Below the pieces are notes generated by a model that saw only the letters and a list, made by a program, of their open reading frames with translations, made no database searches and had not been told where the DNA came from. This document shows, piece by piece, positions 18,991-30,421 of a stretch of 64,000 nucleotides of DNA (the first letter of the stretch is position 1; every line of letters starts with the position of its first letter). The stretch comes from Candidatus Accumulibacter necessarius (GTDB lineage: Bacteria > Pseudomonadota > Gammaproteobacteria > Burkholderiales > Rhodocyclaceae): assembly GCA_017302435.1 (NCBI GenBank), contig JAFLDL010000014.1, positions 1-64,000 on the forward strand, written 5' to 3'. A program made the position numbers and the translations under genes.

Positions 18991-20979
18991 CTACTCGAAC
19001 TCGATAATCACCTGATCGACCGACAGACTTTCGCCAGCCGTGGCGACAACCTTCTTGACCTTGCAGTCACGCTCGGCCTTGAGAACGTTCTCCATCTTCA
19101 TGGCCTCGATCACCGCGAGTTTTTCGCCGGCGGCGACTGCTTCGCCTTCCGTCACCGATACCTCGCGCAACAGACCGGGCATTGGCGAGAGCAGGAACCT
19201 GGAAAGATCCGGCGGTACCTTCTTCGGCATCAGCGCCAGCATGCGGGCGGCGTTGGCGGTCATCACCGTCGCCTTGACCTGTTTGCCGAAGTGGACGACG
19301 CGATAGAGCAGGCCGATCCGCTCGAGTTGCAAGCAGAGCGGTACGCCGTTGCAGGTCCCGTGGAAAACAAGTTCGCCGAACCGCCAGTCGGAAACGAGAT
19401 CGTAGCGATCGACACCGTGCGTGACTGAATAGCCGCCAGTGATCGGCGTGACCACCACCGGGTAATCCTTACCTTCCATCTGGACGACCCACTCAGTCCC
19501 CACCTTGCGCTGGTGACCCGGCATCTGGCCGCTGACCTGGACCGCGCGATCAATATAGCGCCGACGACCAAAAGCGGCGACGGCGGCGAGCAGACCCGGG
19601 TCATCGTGCACCACGTCGGAGGCAACGAAGCCATTGGGAAACTCTTCGGCGATGAACGAGGTGGTGAACACCCCGGACAGGAAGCGCGGATTCTGCATCA
19701 GCGCTGCCTGAAACGGTATGTTGGAATCGATGCCTCGAATCACGAAGGCACTGAGCGCGTCACGCAAGCGGCTGATCGCCTGGTCGCGGGTCGCGCCGTG
19801 ACAGATCAGCTTGGCGATCATCGAGTCGTAATACATCGAAATCTCGCCGCCTTCAAAGACGCCGGTATCGACCCGGACCTGGCCTTCGATGGTTTCGGGC
19901 GGCCGATACTTGACCAGACGACCGACGGAAGGCAGGAATCCGCGGAACGGGTCTTCGGCGTTGATCCGGCACTCGATCGCCCAGCCGTTCGGCTTGATGT
20001 CCTCCTGCTTGAACGGCAGGGGTTCGCCGGCGGCAACACGGATCATCAGCTCGACGAGGTCTACGCCGGTGATCATTTCGGTCACCGGGTGTTCGACCTG
20101 CAGGCGGGTGTTCATTTCAAGGAAGTAGAACGACTTGTCGGAACCGACCACGAACTCGACGGTTCCCGCGCTCTGATAGTTGACCGCTTTGGCCAGAGCG
20201 ACGGCCTGCTCACCCATCGCCTTGCGGATCTTGTCGTCAATGAATGGTGACGGCGCTTCCTCGAGCACCTTCTGATGCCGCCGCTGGATTGAACACTCGC
20301 GCTCGAGCAGGTAGACGGTGTTGCCGAACGAGTCGGCAATCACCTGGATCTCGATGTGATGCGGTCCTTCGACGAACTTCTCGATGAACACACGATCGTC
20401 GCCAAAACTGTTGCGAGCTTCATTGCGGCAGGCTTCGAAGCCCTCGAATGCCTCCTTGTCGTTGAAAGCGACGCGCAGGCCCTTGCCGCCGCCGCCGGCA
20501 GAAGCCTTGATCATCACCGGGTAACCGATTCCCTTGGCGATCTCGACGGCTTGGGCGGAGTCGGTGATCTCTGCGTTGTAGCCGGGAATGGTGTTGACCT
20601 TGGCCTCCATCGCCAGCTTCTTCGAGGCGATCTTGTCGCCCATCGCGGCCACCGAATAGTGCTTCGGCCCGATGAAGATGATGCCGTTGTCTTCAAGACG
20701 GCGCGAGAACTCCTCGTTCTCGGAAAGGAAGCCGTAGCCAGGGTGCACTGCCTCGGCGCCGGTCTGCTTGCAGGCGGCGATGATCTTGTCGATCACCAGA
20801 TACGATTCCTTGGACGCTGCCGGGCCGATACAGACCCCCTCATCGGCCATCAGCACGTGCATCGAGTCCTTGTCGGCTTCGGAATAGACCGCGACCGTCC
20901 TGATACCCATTTTCTTGGCGGTCTTCATCACCCGGCAGGCAATCTCACCCCGGTTGGCGATCAGTATTTTCTTGAACAT
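18991..20979 (-). CDS. pccA: Propionyl-CoA carboxylase alpha subunit (biotin carboxylase and carrier)
   Basis: The 662-residue product carries a biotin carboxylase domain (about 1-450) starting FKKILIANRGEIACRVMKTA, with the ATP loop ASAGGGGKGLR and the active-site region FLEMNTRLQVEHPVTE. A linker leads to a C-terminal biotinyl domain whose VIEAMKMENVL places the biotin on the Lys of AMKM. It carboxylates biotin with bicarbonate and ATP, while the beta subunit transfers the carboxylate to propionyl-CoA. Assignment to propionyl-CoA rather than acetyl-CoA or methylcrotonyl-CoA rests mainly on the neighbouring mutase and meaB genes. It follows pccB by 19 bp with GGGGAG before the start. Confidence 0.92.
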   Translation of the reverse strand: MFKKILIANRGEIACRVMKTAKKMGIRTVAVYSEADKDSMHVLMADEGVCIGPAASKESYLVIDKIIAACKQTGAEAVHPGYGFLSENEEFSRRLEDNGIIFIGPKHYSVAAMGDKIASKKLAMEAKVNTIPGYNAEITDSAQAVEIAKGIGYPVMIKASAGGGGKGLRVAFNDKEAFEGFEACRNEARNSFGDDRVFIEKFVEGPHHIEIQVIADSFGNTVYLLERECSIQRRHQKVLEEAPSPFIDDKIRKAMGEQAVALAKAVNYQSAGTVEFVVGSDKSFYFLEMNTRLQVEHPVTEMITGVDLVELMIRVAAGEPLPFKQEDIKPNGWAIECRINAEDPFRGFLPSVGRLVKYRPPETIEGQVRVDTGVFEGGEISMYYDSMIAKLICHGATRDQAISRLRDALSAFVIRGIDSNIPFQAALMQNPRFLSGVFTTSFIAEEFPNGFVASDVVHDDPGLLAAVAAFGRRRYIDRAVQVSGQMPGHQRKVGTEWVVQMEGKDYPVVVTPITGGYSVTHGVDRYDLVSDWRFGELVFHGTCNGVPLCLQLERIGLLYRVVHFGKQVKATVMTANAARMLALMPKKVPPDLSRFLLSPMPGLLREVSVTEGEAVAAGEKLAVIEAMKMENVLKAERDCKVKKVVATAGESLSVDQVIIEFE

Positions 20980-20998
20980 CTCTATTTCTCCCCGTGGA

Positions 20999-22531
20999 TC
21001 AAAGCGGAATGTTGCCGTGCTTGCGCCACGGGTTTTCCAGCTGCTTGTTGCGCAACATGGCGAGAGAACGGCAGATACGCTTGCGGGTCTCGTTCGGCAT
21101 GATCACGTCGTCGATGAAGCCGCGCGCACCGGCAACAAAGGGATTGGCAAACTTGGCCTTGTACTCGGCTTCGCGGGCTGCCAGCTTGGCCGGGTCACCC
21201 TTTTCCTCGCGGAAAATGATCTCGACCGCGCCTTTCGGACCCATGACCGCAATTTCGGCTGACGGCCAGGCGAAGTTGACGTCGCCGCGCAGGTGCTTGG
21301 AGGCCATCACGTCATAGGCACCGCCATAAGCCTTGCGGGTGATCACGGTGATCTTCGGCACCGTGCACTCAGCGTAGGCATACAGGAGTTTGGCGCCATG
21401 CTTGATGATGCCGCCGTACTCCTGCGCGGTGCCGGGCATGAAGCCAGGCACGTCAACGAAGGTCACCACTGGAATGTTGAAAGCGTCGCAGTAGCGGACG
21501 AAGCGGGCGGCCTTGATCGAACTCTTGATGTCGAGGCAGCCGGCAAGCACCAGCGGCTGGTTGGCGACGATGCCGACCGTCGAGCCATCCATCCGGGCGA
21601 ACCCAATCACGATGTTCTTGGCGTACTCGCGCTGCAGTTCAAAGAAGTCACCGTCATCGGCAACCTTGATGATCAGTTCCTTGATGTTGTATGGCTTGTT
21701 GGGATTGTCCGGCACCAGCGTGTCGAGCGAGAAATCAAGCCGCTCAGCCGGATCCTGCGACGGAAGGCGCGGCGGCTTTTCCCGGTTGTTCGACGGCAGG
21801 AAGCTGATGAAGCGGCGAATCATCATCAGCGCTTCGACGTCGTTCTCGAAAGCCAGGTCGGCAACACCCGACTTGCTGGTATGCGTCACGGCGCCACCGA
21901 GTTCCTCTGCAGTAACGTCTTCATGGGTCACCGTCTTGACCACTTCCGGGCCGGTGACGAACATGTAGGACGAATCCTTGACCATGAAGATGAAGTCGGT
22001 CATCGACGGGCTGTAGACCGCGCCACCGGCACAAGGGCCCATGATCAGGGAAATCTGTGGCACGACGCCCGAGGCAAGAACGTTGCGCTGGAAAACGTCG
22101 GCGTAACCGGCGAGCGAAGCGACACCCTCCTGGATGCGCGCACCGCCCGAATCGTTGAGACCGATCACCGGTGCCCCGACCTTGATCGCATGATCCATCA
22201 CCTTGCAGATCTTCTCTGCATGCGCCTCCGAGAGGGAACCGCCGAAGACAGTGAAGTCCTGCGAGAAGACGAACATCAGCCGGCCGTTGATCGTGCCGCA
22301 GCCGATGACCACACCGTCGCCTGGCACTGACTGTTCGGCCATGCCGAAGTCATTGCAGCGGTGCTCCTTGAACATGTCCCACTCTTCGAAAGACCCGGTA
22401 TCGAGCAGCAGCTCGATGCGCTCGCGGGCAGCCAGTTTGCCCTTGCTGTGCTGGCTGTCAATGCGTTTCTGGCCACCACCCAAACAGGCCGCCGCGCGCT
22501 TTTCTGCAAGCTGGCGAATGATGTCGTGCAT
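20999..22531 (-). CDS. pccB: Propionyl-CoA carboxylase beta subunit (carboxyltransferase)
   Basis: The 510-residue product has the two crotonase-fold halves of acyl-CoA carboxyltransferases. [28 protein letters not shown] lies in the N-terminal half and [31 protein letters not shown] in the C-terminal half, both matching the oxyanion-forming regions. It moves the carboxyl group from biotin to propionyl-CoA to give methylmalonyl-CoA. The length is typical (about 510). The start at 22531 has GGGAG nine bases upstream. It lies between meaB and pccA, so all parts of the propionyl-CoA to succinyl-CoA route except the epimerase are here. Confidence 0.94.
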   Translation of the reverse strand: MHDIIRQLAEKRAAACLGGGQKRIDSQHSKGKLAARERIELLLDTGSFEEWDMFKEHRCNDFGMAEQSVPGDGVVIGCGTINGRLMFVFSQDFTVFGGSLSEAHAEKICKVMDHAIKVGAPVIGLNDSGGARIQEGVASLAGYADVFQRNVLASGVVPQISLIMGPCAGGAVYSPSMTDFIFMVKDSSYMFVTGPEVVKTVTHEDVTAEELGGAVTHTSKSGVADLAFENDVEALMMIRRFISFLPSNNREKPPRLPSQDPAERLDFSLDTLVPDNPNKPYNIKELIIKVADDGDFFELQREYAKNIVIGFARMDGSTVGIVANQPLVLAGCLDIKSSIKAARFVRYCDAFNIPVVTFVDVPGFMPGTAQEYGGIIKHGAKLLYAYAECTVPKITVITRKAYGGAYDVMASKHLRGDVNFAWPSAEIAVMGPKGAVEIIFREEKGDPAKLAAREAEYKAKFANPFVAGARGFIDDVIMPNETRKRICRSLAMLRNKQLENPWRKHGNIPL

Positions 22532-22602
22532 ATGTTCTACTCCCTAACGGTCGCGTCAATCAGAACTACTAAACAAGTTGGAGGATCTCGGTCCCTGCAA
22601 TG

Positions 22603-23607
22603 TCAGTGCTTCAAATAGGCCAGCAGCCGTGAGGCCGCTGCACCCGGTGTGGTGCGCCCTTCGGCGACGTCGCGTGACAAGTCCGGCAGCGCGGAGCGAA
22701 CTCCGTGATGAGAACGAAAATAGCGTCGCAGACCGGAATCGATCAGACTCCACATCCAGTCTACAGACTGCCGACGCCGCTTCTCGTCGAACTCGCCGGT
22801 GGCGGTCAAGGTGCTCTGGTACCGTTCGATTTCCGCCCAGAACTCGGCGATGCCGCGTTTGGCCAGAGCACTCACGGTCAGCACGGGTGGTCGCCAGTTG
22901 GGGCTGGCGCTGCGCAGCATGGTCAGCGCCGCCTTCATCTGCCCGCGGGCGAAGGCGGCGGCGCGCTCATCGATATCCGCCTTGTTGAAAACGATGAGGT
23001 CGGCAATTTCGACGATCCCCTTCTTGATCGCCTGCAGGTCGTCACCGGCGTTCGGCAACTGCAGCAATACGAAAACGTCGACCATGCCGGCAACCGTCGT
23101 CTCGGATTGTCCGACACCCACCGTTTCAACGATGATCACGTCGAAGCCGGCCGCTTCGCAAACCAGCATTGCCTCACGCGTCTTGTCGGCGACGCCACCC
23201 AGCGAACCGGCCGAAGGGCTGGGCCGGATGAAAGCTTCATCGCGCTGACAGAGCAACTCCATGCGGGTCTTGTCGCCAAGAATCGATCCGCCCGATACCG
23301 ACGAAGACGGGTCGACCGCGAGTACGGCAACGCGCTTGCCGGCTTCGATCAGATAGATGCCCAGAGATTCGATGAAAGTCGACTTGCCGGCACCCGGCGA
23401 ACCGGAGATGCCGACCCGGATCGTCCGTCCGGTATGTGGCAGCAACGCCGCCAATACCTGTCGGGCGCGGCGCTGGTGATCGCTGTGTGTCGATTCGACG
23501 AGGGTGATGGTCTTGGCCAGCGCCCGCCGGCGACCAGCCAGAACACCGTCAACGAGATGCTGGTCGGCAGCCGTCAGGCTGCCGGCGGTAGCGCTGGTCA
23601 TGTCCAT
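22603..23607 (-). CDS. meaB: Methylmalonyl-CoA mutase-associated GTPase MeaB
   Basis: The product (334 residues from the ATG at 23607) is a G3E-type P-loop GTPase. The Walker A motif is GSPGAGKSTFIE, a switch segment reads FDVIIVETVGVGQSE, and the guanine-specificity motif is FNKAD. MeaB chaperones adenosylcobalamin loading and protects the mutase from inactivation. It lies 25 bp after the mutase gene, the usual arrangement. The start is not certain: a TTG at 23628 or an ATG at 23601 are also possible, and none has a strong ribosome site. Confidence 0.92.
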   Translation of the reverse strand: MDMTSATAGSLTAADQHLVDGVLAGRRRALAKTITLVESTHSDHQRRARQVLAALLPHTGRTIRVGISGSPGAGKSTFIESLGIYLIEAGKRVAVLAVDPSSSVSGGSILGDKTRMELLCQRDEAFIRPSPSAGSLGGVADKTREAMLVCEAAGFDVIIVETVGVGQSETTVAGMVDVFVLLQLPNAGDDLQAIKKGIVEIADLIVFNKADIDERAAAFARGQMKAALTMLRSASPNWRPPVLTVSALAKRGIAEFWAEIERYQSTLTATGEFDEKRRRQSVDWMWSLIDSGLRRYFRSHHGVRSALPDLSRDVAEGRTTPGAAASRLLAYLKH

Positions 23608-23632
23608 AACCTGTGATGGGAGAGGCAATCAG

Positions 23633-25804
<2,172 letters not shown>

Positions 25805-25912
25805 GACGGAACCTTTCAAGAAATCTGTGGATTGAGGCGGTACTTCCGACTGACGACGCGGAAGCCCTGTTGCTCAGGCGGTCGCGCTGCTTTGCGCAGC
25901 CCATTTTAACGC

Positions 25913-25941
25913 TTGACACCCCGCTCAGCGAATAATACTGT
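25913..25941 (+). promoter_or_regulatory. Sigma-70-like promoter for the GntR regulator gene
   Basis: TTGACA at 25913-25918 matches the -35 consensus exactly. After a 17-bp spacer comes TACTGT at 25936-25941, a moderate -10. It points toward the GntR gene that starts at 26002. Confidence 0.6.
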
Positions 25942-25944
25942 ATC

Positions 25945-25954
25945 CATAATTATG
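25945..25954. promoter_or_regulatory. Palindromic candidate operator in the mcm/GntR intergenic region
   Basis: CATAATTATG is a perfect 10-bp palindrome just downstream of the candidate -10 box, where a bound repressor would block the GntR gene. Its AT-rich symmetry fits a FadR-type regulator site, so autoregulation is plausible. Confidence 0.45.
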
Positions 25955-26001
25955 AAAGCAAGGTTCCTTGGAGACCCTGAGCAGCTCACCGAAGAAGACC
26001 G

Positions 26002-26673
26002 ATGGCTCCGAGTCGTATAGCCCAGACTGCCCTCTACCAGGAAGTCGCTGAAAGACTCCGGCAGCGCATCTTCGCGCACGAGCTGTTGCCGGGAACCCGT
26101 ATTGACGAGCAACTGTTGACGGTCGACTACGGCATCAGCCGCACCCCCTTGCGTGAAGCGCTCAAGGTACTGGCTGCCGAAGGCCTGGTGACGCTGAGGC
26201 CACGCCGCGGCTGCTTCGTGACCGAAATCTCGGAGCAGGATCTCGATGAAATCTTTCCCCTGATGGCAATGCTCGAGGGCCGCTGTGCGCAAGAAGCAAC
26301 GAAGCGGGCCCAGCCGGAGCAGATCGCCAGACTTGAAGCAATCCATCGACAACTGCAACGTTTTGCCGGCAGCAACCAGATCGAACGTTTTTTCGAGGCG
26401 AATCAGGAATTTCATTTCCGCATCCAGGAAATGTCCGAGAACCGCTGGTTGCGGCAGGTGATCCAGGACCTGCGCAAGGTACTCAAGCTGACGCGCCTGT
26501 TTTCGCTGAGCATTGATGGTCGTCTGCAGCAATCGCTGGCGGAACATGCCGCCATCCTTGAAGCAATCAAGGCTGGCGATGCGCTGCGCGCGCAGAAATT
26601 GATGCACGACCACATCCTCGCCGGACGAGAGGCGCTGGCCAGGATCCAGTCTCCGCAGGAGTTGGTATCGTGA
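26002..26673 (+). CDS. GntR-family (FadR-type) transcriptional regulator
   Basis: The 223-residue product has an N-terminal winged-helix GntR domain (IAQTALYQEVAERLRQRIFAHELLPGTRIDEQLLTVDYGISRTPLREALKVLAAEGLV). An FCD ligand-binding domain follows (about 85-215), of the kind that binds small carboxylates or acyl-CoA-type ligands, often with a metal. It is divergent from the mutase operon and co-transcribed with a crotonase-fold gene. The likely target is the propionyl-CoA/methylmalonyl-CoA operon, with an organic acid or CoA ester as effector (inference). Confidence 0.9.
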   Translation: MAPSRIAQTALYQEVAERLRQRIFAHELLPGTRIDEQLLTVDYGISRTPLREALKVLAAEGLVTLRPRRGCFVTEISEQDLDEIFPLMAMLEGRCAQEATKRAQPEQIARLEAIHRQLQRFAGSNQIERFFEANQEFHFRIQEMSENRWLRQVIQDLRKVLKLTRLFSLSIDGRLQQSLAEHAAILEAIKAGDALRAQKLMHDHILAGREALARIQSPQELVS

Positions 26674-27449
26674 GTGGCACGGTCCTTTGCGCTCGCGAGA
26701 AGGCCATCGCGACGGTCACGCTGTCGAATCCGGGCAAGCTCAACGCGATCGACTTCGCCATGTGGCAGCAGCTGGCCAGAACGTTCAGCGATCTGTCTGC
26801 GGACGATCGGGTGCGCTGCGTTGTATTGCGCGGTGACGGCGGACAGGCTTTCGCTGCGGGCGGCGACATCGGGGAGTTCCTCACCCGGCGCGACACCCTC
26901 GATCATGCGCTGATCTACCACGGGCAGGCCGGTGCCGCCTTGCAGGCGGTGTTCGACTGTCGCCATCCGACGATCGCCCTGATTCAGGGCGCCTGCATCG
27001 GCGGCGGGCTGGAGATCGCCGCGCAGTGCGACCTGCGCATCTGTGGTGAGTCGTCGCGTTTTGGCGTGCCGATCAACCGGCTTGGTTTCTCCATGTACCC
27101 AGCCGAAATGGAAGGTCTACTCCGTCTTGCCGGACCGGCAACGGTGCTCGAAATCCTGCTCGAAGGTCGAATCCTCAGCTCGTCCGAGGCCCTGGCCAAA
27201 GGTCTGATCACCCGAGTCGTCGCTGATGCCGAAGTCATCGACGAAGCCTACGCCAGCGCCCGCCGCATTTGCGCCGGCGCGCCGCTGGTCGCCAGCTGGC
27301 ACAAGCAGTGGGTGCGCCGCCTGCAGCACGACATTCCGCTCAGCGATCAGGAACTGCGTGCCTCGTTCGCTTTCCTCGAGACCGAAGATTACCGCGAAGG
27401 CCTGTCGGCTTTTCTCGGCAAACGGCAGCCGAACTTCAGCGGCCGCTGA
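26670..27449 (+). CDS. Enoyl-CoA hydratase/isomerase family protein
   Basis: The 259-residue crotonase-fold protein starts at a GTG overlapping the regulator stop by four bases, so the two are translationally coupled. The oxyanion-hole regions are present (AFAAGGDIGEF and QGACIGGGLEIAAQCDLRI). The usual first catalytic Glu region reads FGVPINRLGF rather than FGxPEIxLG, and the second Glu region (PGAGGT in hydratases) reads YPAEMEG. Standard enoyl-CoA hydration is therefore doubtful. Some other crotonase chemistry, such as decarboxylation or hydrolysis of a CoA ester, is possible. The context with the methylmalonyl-CoA operon suggests a short branched acyl-CoA. Confidence 0.8.
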   Translation: MSGTVLCAREKAIATVTLSNPGKLNAIDFAMWQQLARTFSDLSADDRVRCVVLRGDGGQAFAAGGDIGEFLTRRDTLDHALIYHGQAGAALQAVFDCRHPTIALIQGACIGGGLEIAAQCDLRICGESSRFGVPINRLGFSMYPAEMEGLLRLAGPATVLEILLEGRILSSSEALAKGLITRVVADAEVIDEAYASARRICAGAPLVASWHKQWVRRLQHDIPLSDQELRASFAFLETEDYREGLSAFLGKRQPNFSGR

Positions 27450-27458
27450 TCGCCTGCA

Positions 27459-28259
27459 TCAGGCGAAGAGAGCCCACAGCATCTTTGCCGCGAGGACGAT
27501 CAGCACGCCGGCGAAAAGGCGTTTCAAGGTGGCCACCGGTAGACGGTGTGCCAGTCTTGCCCCCAGCGGCGCGGTCAGCATGCTCGATGGCACCAGCCAG
27601 ATGAACGCCGGCAGAAAAACGTAGCCGAGGCTCCAATGCGGCAGCCCGGGGTGCCCCCAGCCGTTGAAGACATAGCCGAGCGAGCCGCCAACGGCAATCG
27701 GAAAACCGATTGCCGCCGACGTCCCGATCGCCTGTTGCACGCGTACGTTGCACCAGGTGAGAAACGGCACCGTGAGCGAGCCCCCGCCAATGGCCACCAG
27801 CGCCGACACCGCACCGATGCCGGTACCGACCGCGACGACGCCGGCCGCACCCGGCAACTCGCGCGACGCTTTCGGCTTGAGGTTGAGGATCATCTGCACC
27901 GCCACCAGGCAGACGAAAGCGGTAAAGAACACCGCCAGCGGCTTGGCCGGAACGTTGGCGGCGAACAGCGTGCCGAGCAGCGTGCCCAGGAGAATCCCCG
28001 GCGTGATCTGGACGACGACCGGCCAGAGCACGGCGCCATGCCGGTGATGCGTCAACAGGCTGGCCAGCGAGGTGAACAGGATCGCCGCCATCGACGTGCC
28101 GAGTGCCAGATGCAGGACCTCGCCCGGTGGAAATCCTGCCTGGGCAGCGAACATCATGGTCAGTGTCGGCACCATCACCAGTCCGCCGCCAATGCCGAGC
28201 ATGCCGGCGGAAAAACCGGTGAATAGACCCAGTGCGATGTATGCCAGCCACCAGAGCAA
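27459..28259 (-). CDS. TauE/SafE-family sulfite/organosulfonate permease
   Basis: The 266-residue membrane protein has about eight hydrophobic helices in two repeats, each beginning with a Gly-rich segment (FSAGMLGIGGGLVMVPTL and AVSALVAIGGGSLTVPFL). That is the signature of the TauE/SafE family, formerly DUF81. Members move sulfite, sulfoacetate or related anions. It starts at a TTG with GGGAGG five to six bases upstream. It converges with the crotonase gene and has no sulfur-metabolism neighbours, so the substrate is open. Confidence 0.85.
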   Translation of the reverse strand: MLWWLAYIALGLFTGFSAGMLGIGGGLVMVPTLTMMFAAQAGFPPGEVLHLALGTSMAAILFTSLASLLTHHRHGAVLWPVVVQITPGILLGTLLGTLFAANVPAKPLAVFFTAFVCLVAVQMILNLKPKASRELPGAAGVVAVGTGIGAVSALVAIGGGSLTVPFLTWCNVRVQQAIGTSAAIGFPIAVGGSLGYVFNGWGHPGLPHWSLGYVFLPAFIWLVPSSMLTAPLGARLAHRLPVATLKRLFAGVLIVLAAKMLWALFA

Positions 28260-28369
28260 CTCGACCTCCCGTCAGCACCCTCGTCCGAAGCTGGCTATCA
28301 TCTCACCATTGGCGCCCGGATGTCTCTCCCGATCGACCAGTCGCCGGCTGGCGACGGTCGACCGTCGAC

Positions 28370-29266
28370 TCACTGCCCAAGAACTTCCGCCAGCATCCGG
28401 TCGACGCCGATTTGCCAGGCCGGCAGGCTGAGGCCAAAGGCCGCCTGCAACTTGCCGGTATCGAGGCGAGAGTTGTGCGGGCGTGGGGCGGGCAACGGGT
28501 AGGCACTGCTCGGCACGCCTTCGATGGCGGCAGCGGCAACGCGGATCGCACGGCCGGCTTGCCGGGCATGTTCGATGACGTGCCTGGCGTAGCCGTGCCA
28601 GCTGGTTTCTCCGCCCGCCACCAGATGGTAGAGGCCGGCCAGATCGGAGCGCTGGCACACGCTGCGCAGGGCGTGCGCGGTGACGTCCGCAATCAGATCG
28701 GCGCCGGTCGGGGCGCCGATCTGATCAGCGACGACCTGCAGGCGCTCGCGTTCACACGCCAGGCGCAGCATCGTGCGCGCGAAGTTGTTGCCGCGCGCCG
28801 CATAGACCCAGCTGGTACGGAACAGCAGATGCCGGTGGCAACGGGCGACGGCCTGCTCGCCAGCGAGCTTGGTTTTTCCGTAGACGCCTAGCGGGCCGGT
28901 CGGATCGCTTTCGCGCCACGGCGTGTCACCGCTCCCGTCAAAGACGTAGTCGGTCGAGTAATGGACCAGCCAGGCGCCGAGGCGGTCGGCTTCCTCGGCC
29001 AGAATGCCGGGTGCCAGGGCATTGATGGTCCTCGCCAGTTCGGGTTCCGACTCGGCCTTGTCGACTGCCGTATGGGCGGCCGCGTTGACAATCACATCCG
29101 GCGCGACAGCCCGGACGCAGGCAACCAGGCCGGCGAGATCGGTGAAATCGCCGCACAGGTTGCCCTGACCCTCGCAGTCGAGGGCAACGATCTGACCGAG
29201 CGGCGCCAGGCTGCGCTGCAACTCCCAGCCAACCTGTCCGCGTTTGCCGAAAAGCAGGATTCTCAT
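28370..29266 (-). CDS. rfbD: dTDP-4-dehydrorhamnose reductase
   Basis: The 298-residue short-chain-reductase-fold protein begins [16 protein letters not shown], the RmlD nucleotide-binding start. It has STDYVFDG and the catalytic YGKTKLAGE, all typical. It reduces dTDP-4-keto-rhamnose to dTDP-L-rhamnose with NAD(P)H for surface polysaccharide. Its start overlaps the end of rfbB by four bases. The genes for the intermediate steps (rfbA, rfbC) are not beside it. Confidence 0.92.
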   Translation of the reverse strand: MRILLFGKRGQVGWELQRSLAPLGQIVALDCEGQGNLCGDFTDLAGLVACVRAVAPDVIVNAAAHTAVDKAESEPELARTINALAPGILAEEADRLGAWLVHYSTDYVFDGSGDTPWRESDPTGPLGVYGKTKLAGEQAVARCHRHLLFRTSWVYAARGNNFARTMLRLACERERLQVVADQIGAPTGADLIADVTAHALRSVCQRSDLAGLYHLVAGGETSWHGYARHVIEHARQAGRAIRVAAAAIEGVPSSAYPLPAPRPHNSRLDTGKLQAAFGLSLPAWQIGVDRMLAEVLGQ

Positions 29267-30330
29267 GGCTGGCGCGCGCCGTAGTTCTTCTCGACCCAGG
29301 CACGATAGACGCCGGACTGGACATTTCTCACCCAGTCCTGATTCTCAAGGTACCATTGCACGGTCTTGCGGATGCCGGTGGCGAAGGTTTCCGCCGGCTT
29401 CCAGCCAAGCTCCCGCTCGATCTTGCGCGCGTCGATGGCGTAACGCCGATCGTGGCCAGGCCGGTCGGTGACGTAGCTGATCTGTTCACGGTAGGGTTTG
29501 CCGTCGGCACGCGGACGCAGTTCGTCGAGCAGCGCGCAGACCGTATGGACGATTTCGAGATTGGGCTTCTCGTTCCAGCCGCCGACGTTGTAGGTCTCGC
29601 CAGGACGGCCGGCATCCAGGACGCGCCGGATGGCGCTGCAGTGGTCCCTGACGTAGAGCCAGTCGCGAATCTGCTGGCCGTCACCATAGACCGGCAAGGG
29701 CTTGCCGGCCAGGGCATTGACGATCATCAACGGAATCAGCTTTTCGGGAAAGTGGTAAGGACCATAGTTGTTCGAGCAGTTGGTGGTCAGCACCGGCAGA
29801 CCATAGGTGTGATGATAGGCGCGCACCAGATGGTCGCTCGCCGCCTTGCTCGCCGAGTAGGGGCTGTTCGGCTCGTAGCGATGCGTTTCGCTGAAGGCCG
29901 CCTCCTCCCTGGCCAGCGAGCCATAGACTTCGTCGGTCGAGACATGCAGAAAGCGAAAGCCCTGCCTTGCGTCGTCGCGCAGACTACTCCAGTAGCCGCG
30001 CACGGCTTCCAGAAGGTGGAAAGTGCCGACGATATTGGTCTGGATGAAGTCTTCCGGACCATGGATCGAGCGATCGACGTGCGACTCCGCAGCGAAGTTG
30101 ATGATCGCCCGCGGCTGGTGCTGCGACAGCAGGCGGCTCGTCAGTTGCCTGTCGCCAATGTCGCCGTGGACGAAAATGTGCCGCGGGTCGCCCGCCAGTG
30201 CGGCGAGGTTTTCACGATTGCCCGCGTAAGTCAGCTTGTCAAGGTTGATCAGGCCCTCGTCGCTCTGCGCCAGCCAGTCGAGAACAAAGTTTGCTCCGAT
30301 AAAACCGGCGCCACCGGTCACCAGAATCAT
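29263..30330 (-). CDS. rfbB: dTDP-glucose 4,6-dehydratase
   Basis: The 355-residue product has the NAD-binding motif [11 protein letters not shown], the catalytic [22 protein letters not shown] and the RmlB-specific stretch [21 protein letters not shown]. It converts dTDP-glucose to dTDP-4-keto-6-deoxyglucose. It is translationally coupled to rfbD and sits 91 bp downstream of the mannose-1-phosphate guanylyltransferase gene, forming a nucleotide-sugar group. Confidence 0.95.
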   Translation of the reverse strand: MILVTGGAGFIGANFVLDWLAQSDEGLINLDKLTYAGNRENLAALAGDPRHIFVHGDIGDRQLTSRLLSQHQPRAIINFAAESHVDRSIHGPEDFIQTNIVGTFHLLEAVRGYWSSLRDDARQGFRFLHVSTDEVYGSLAREEAAFSETHRYEPNSPYSASKAASDHLVRAYHHTYGLPVLTTNCSNNYGPYHFPEKLIPLMIVNALAGKPLPVYGDGQQIRDWLYVRDHCSAIRRVLDAGRPGETYNVGGWNEKPNLEIVHTVCALLDELRPRADGKPYREQISYVTDRPGHDRRYAIDARKIERELGWKPAETFATGIRKTVQWYLENQDWVRNVQSGVYRAWVEKNYGARQP

Positions 30331-30421
30331 GGGGAAGGCCTTTCACATGAGGTTGCAGGTACGTTGCAGGTGCAAGGCAGCGATTGCCCGGCTCACCATC
30401 GCGCCCCGATGACGATCGGCT

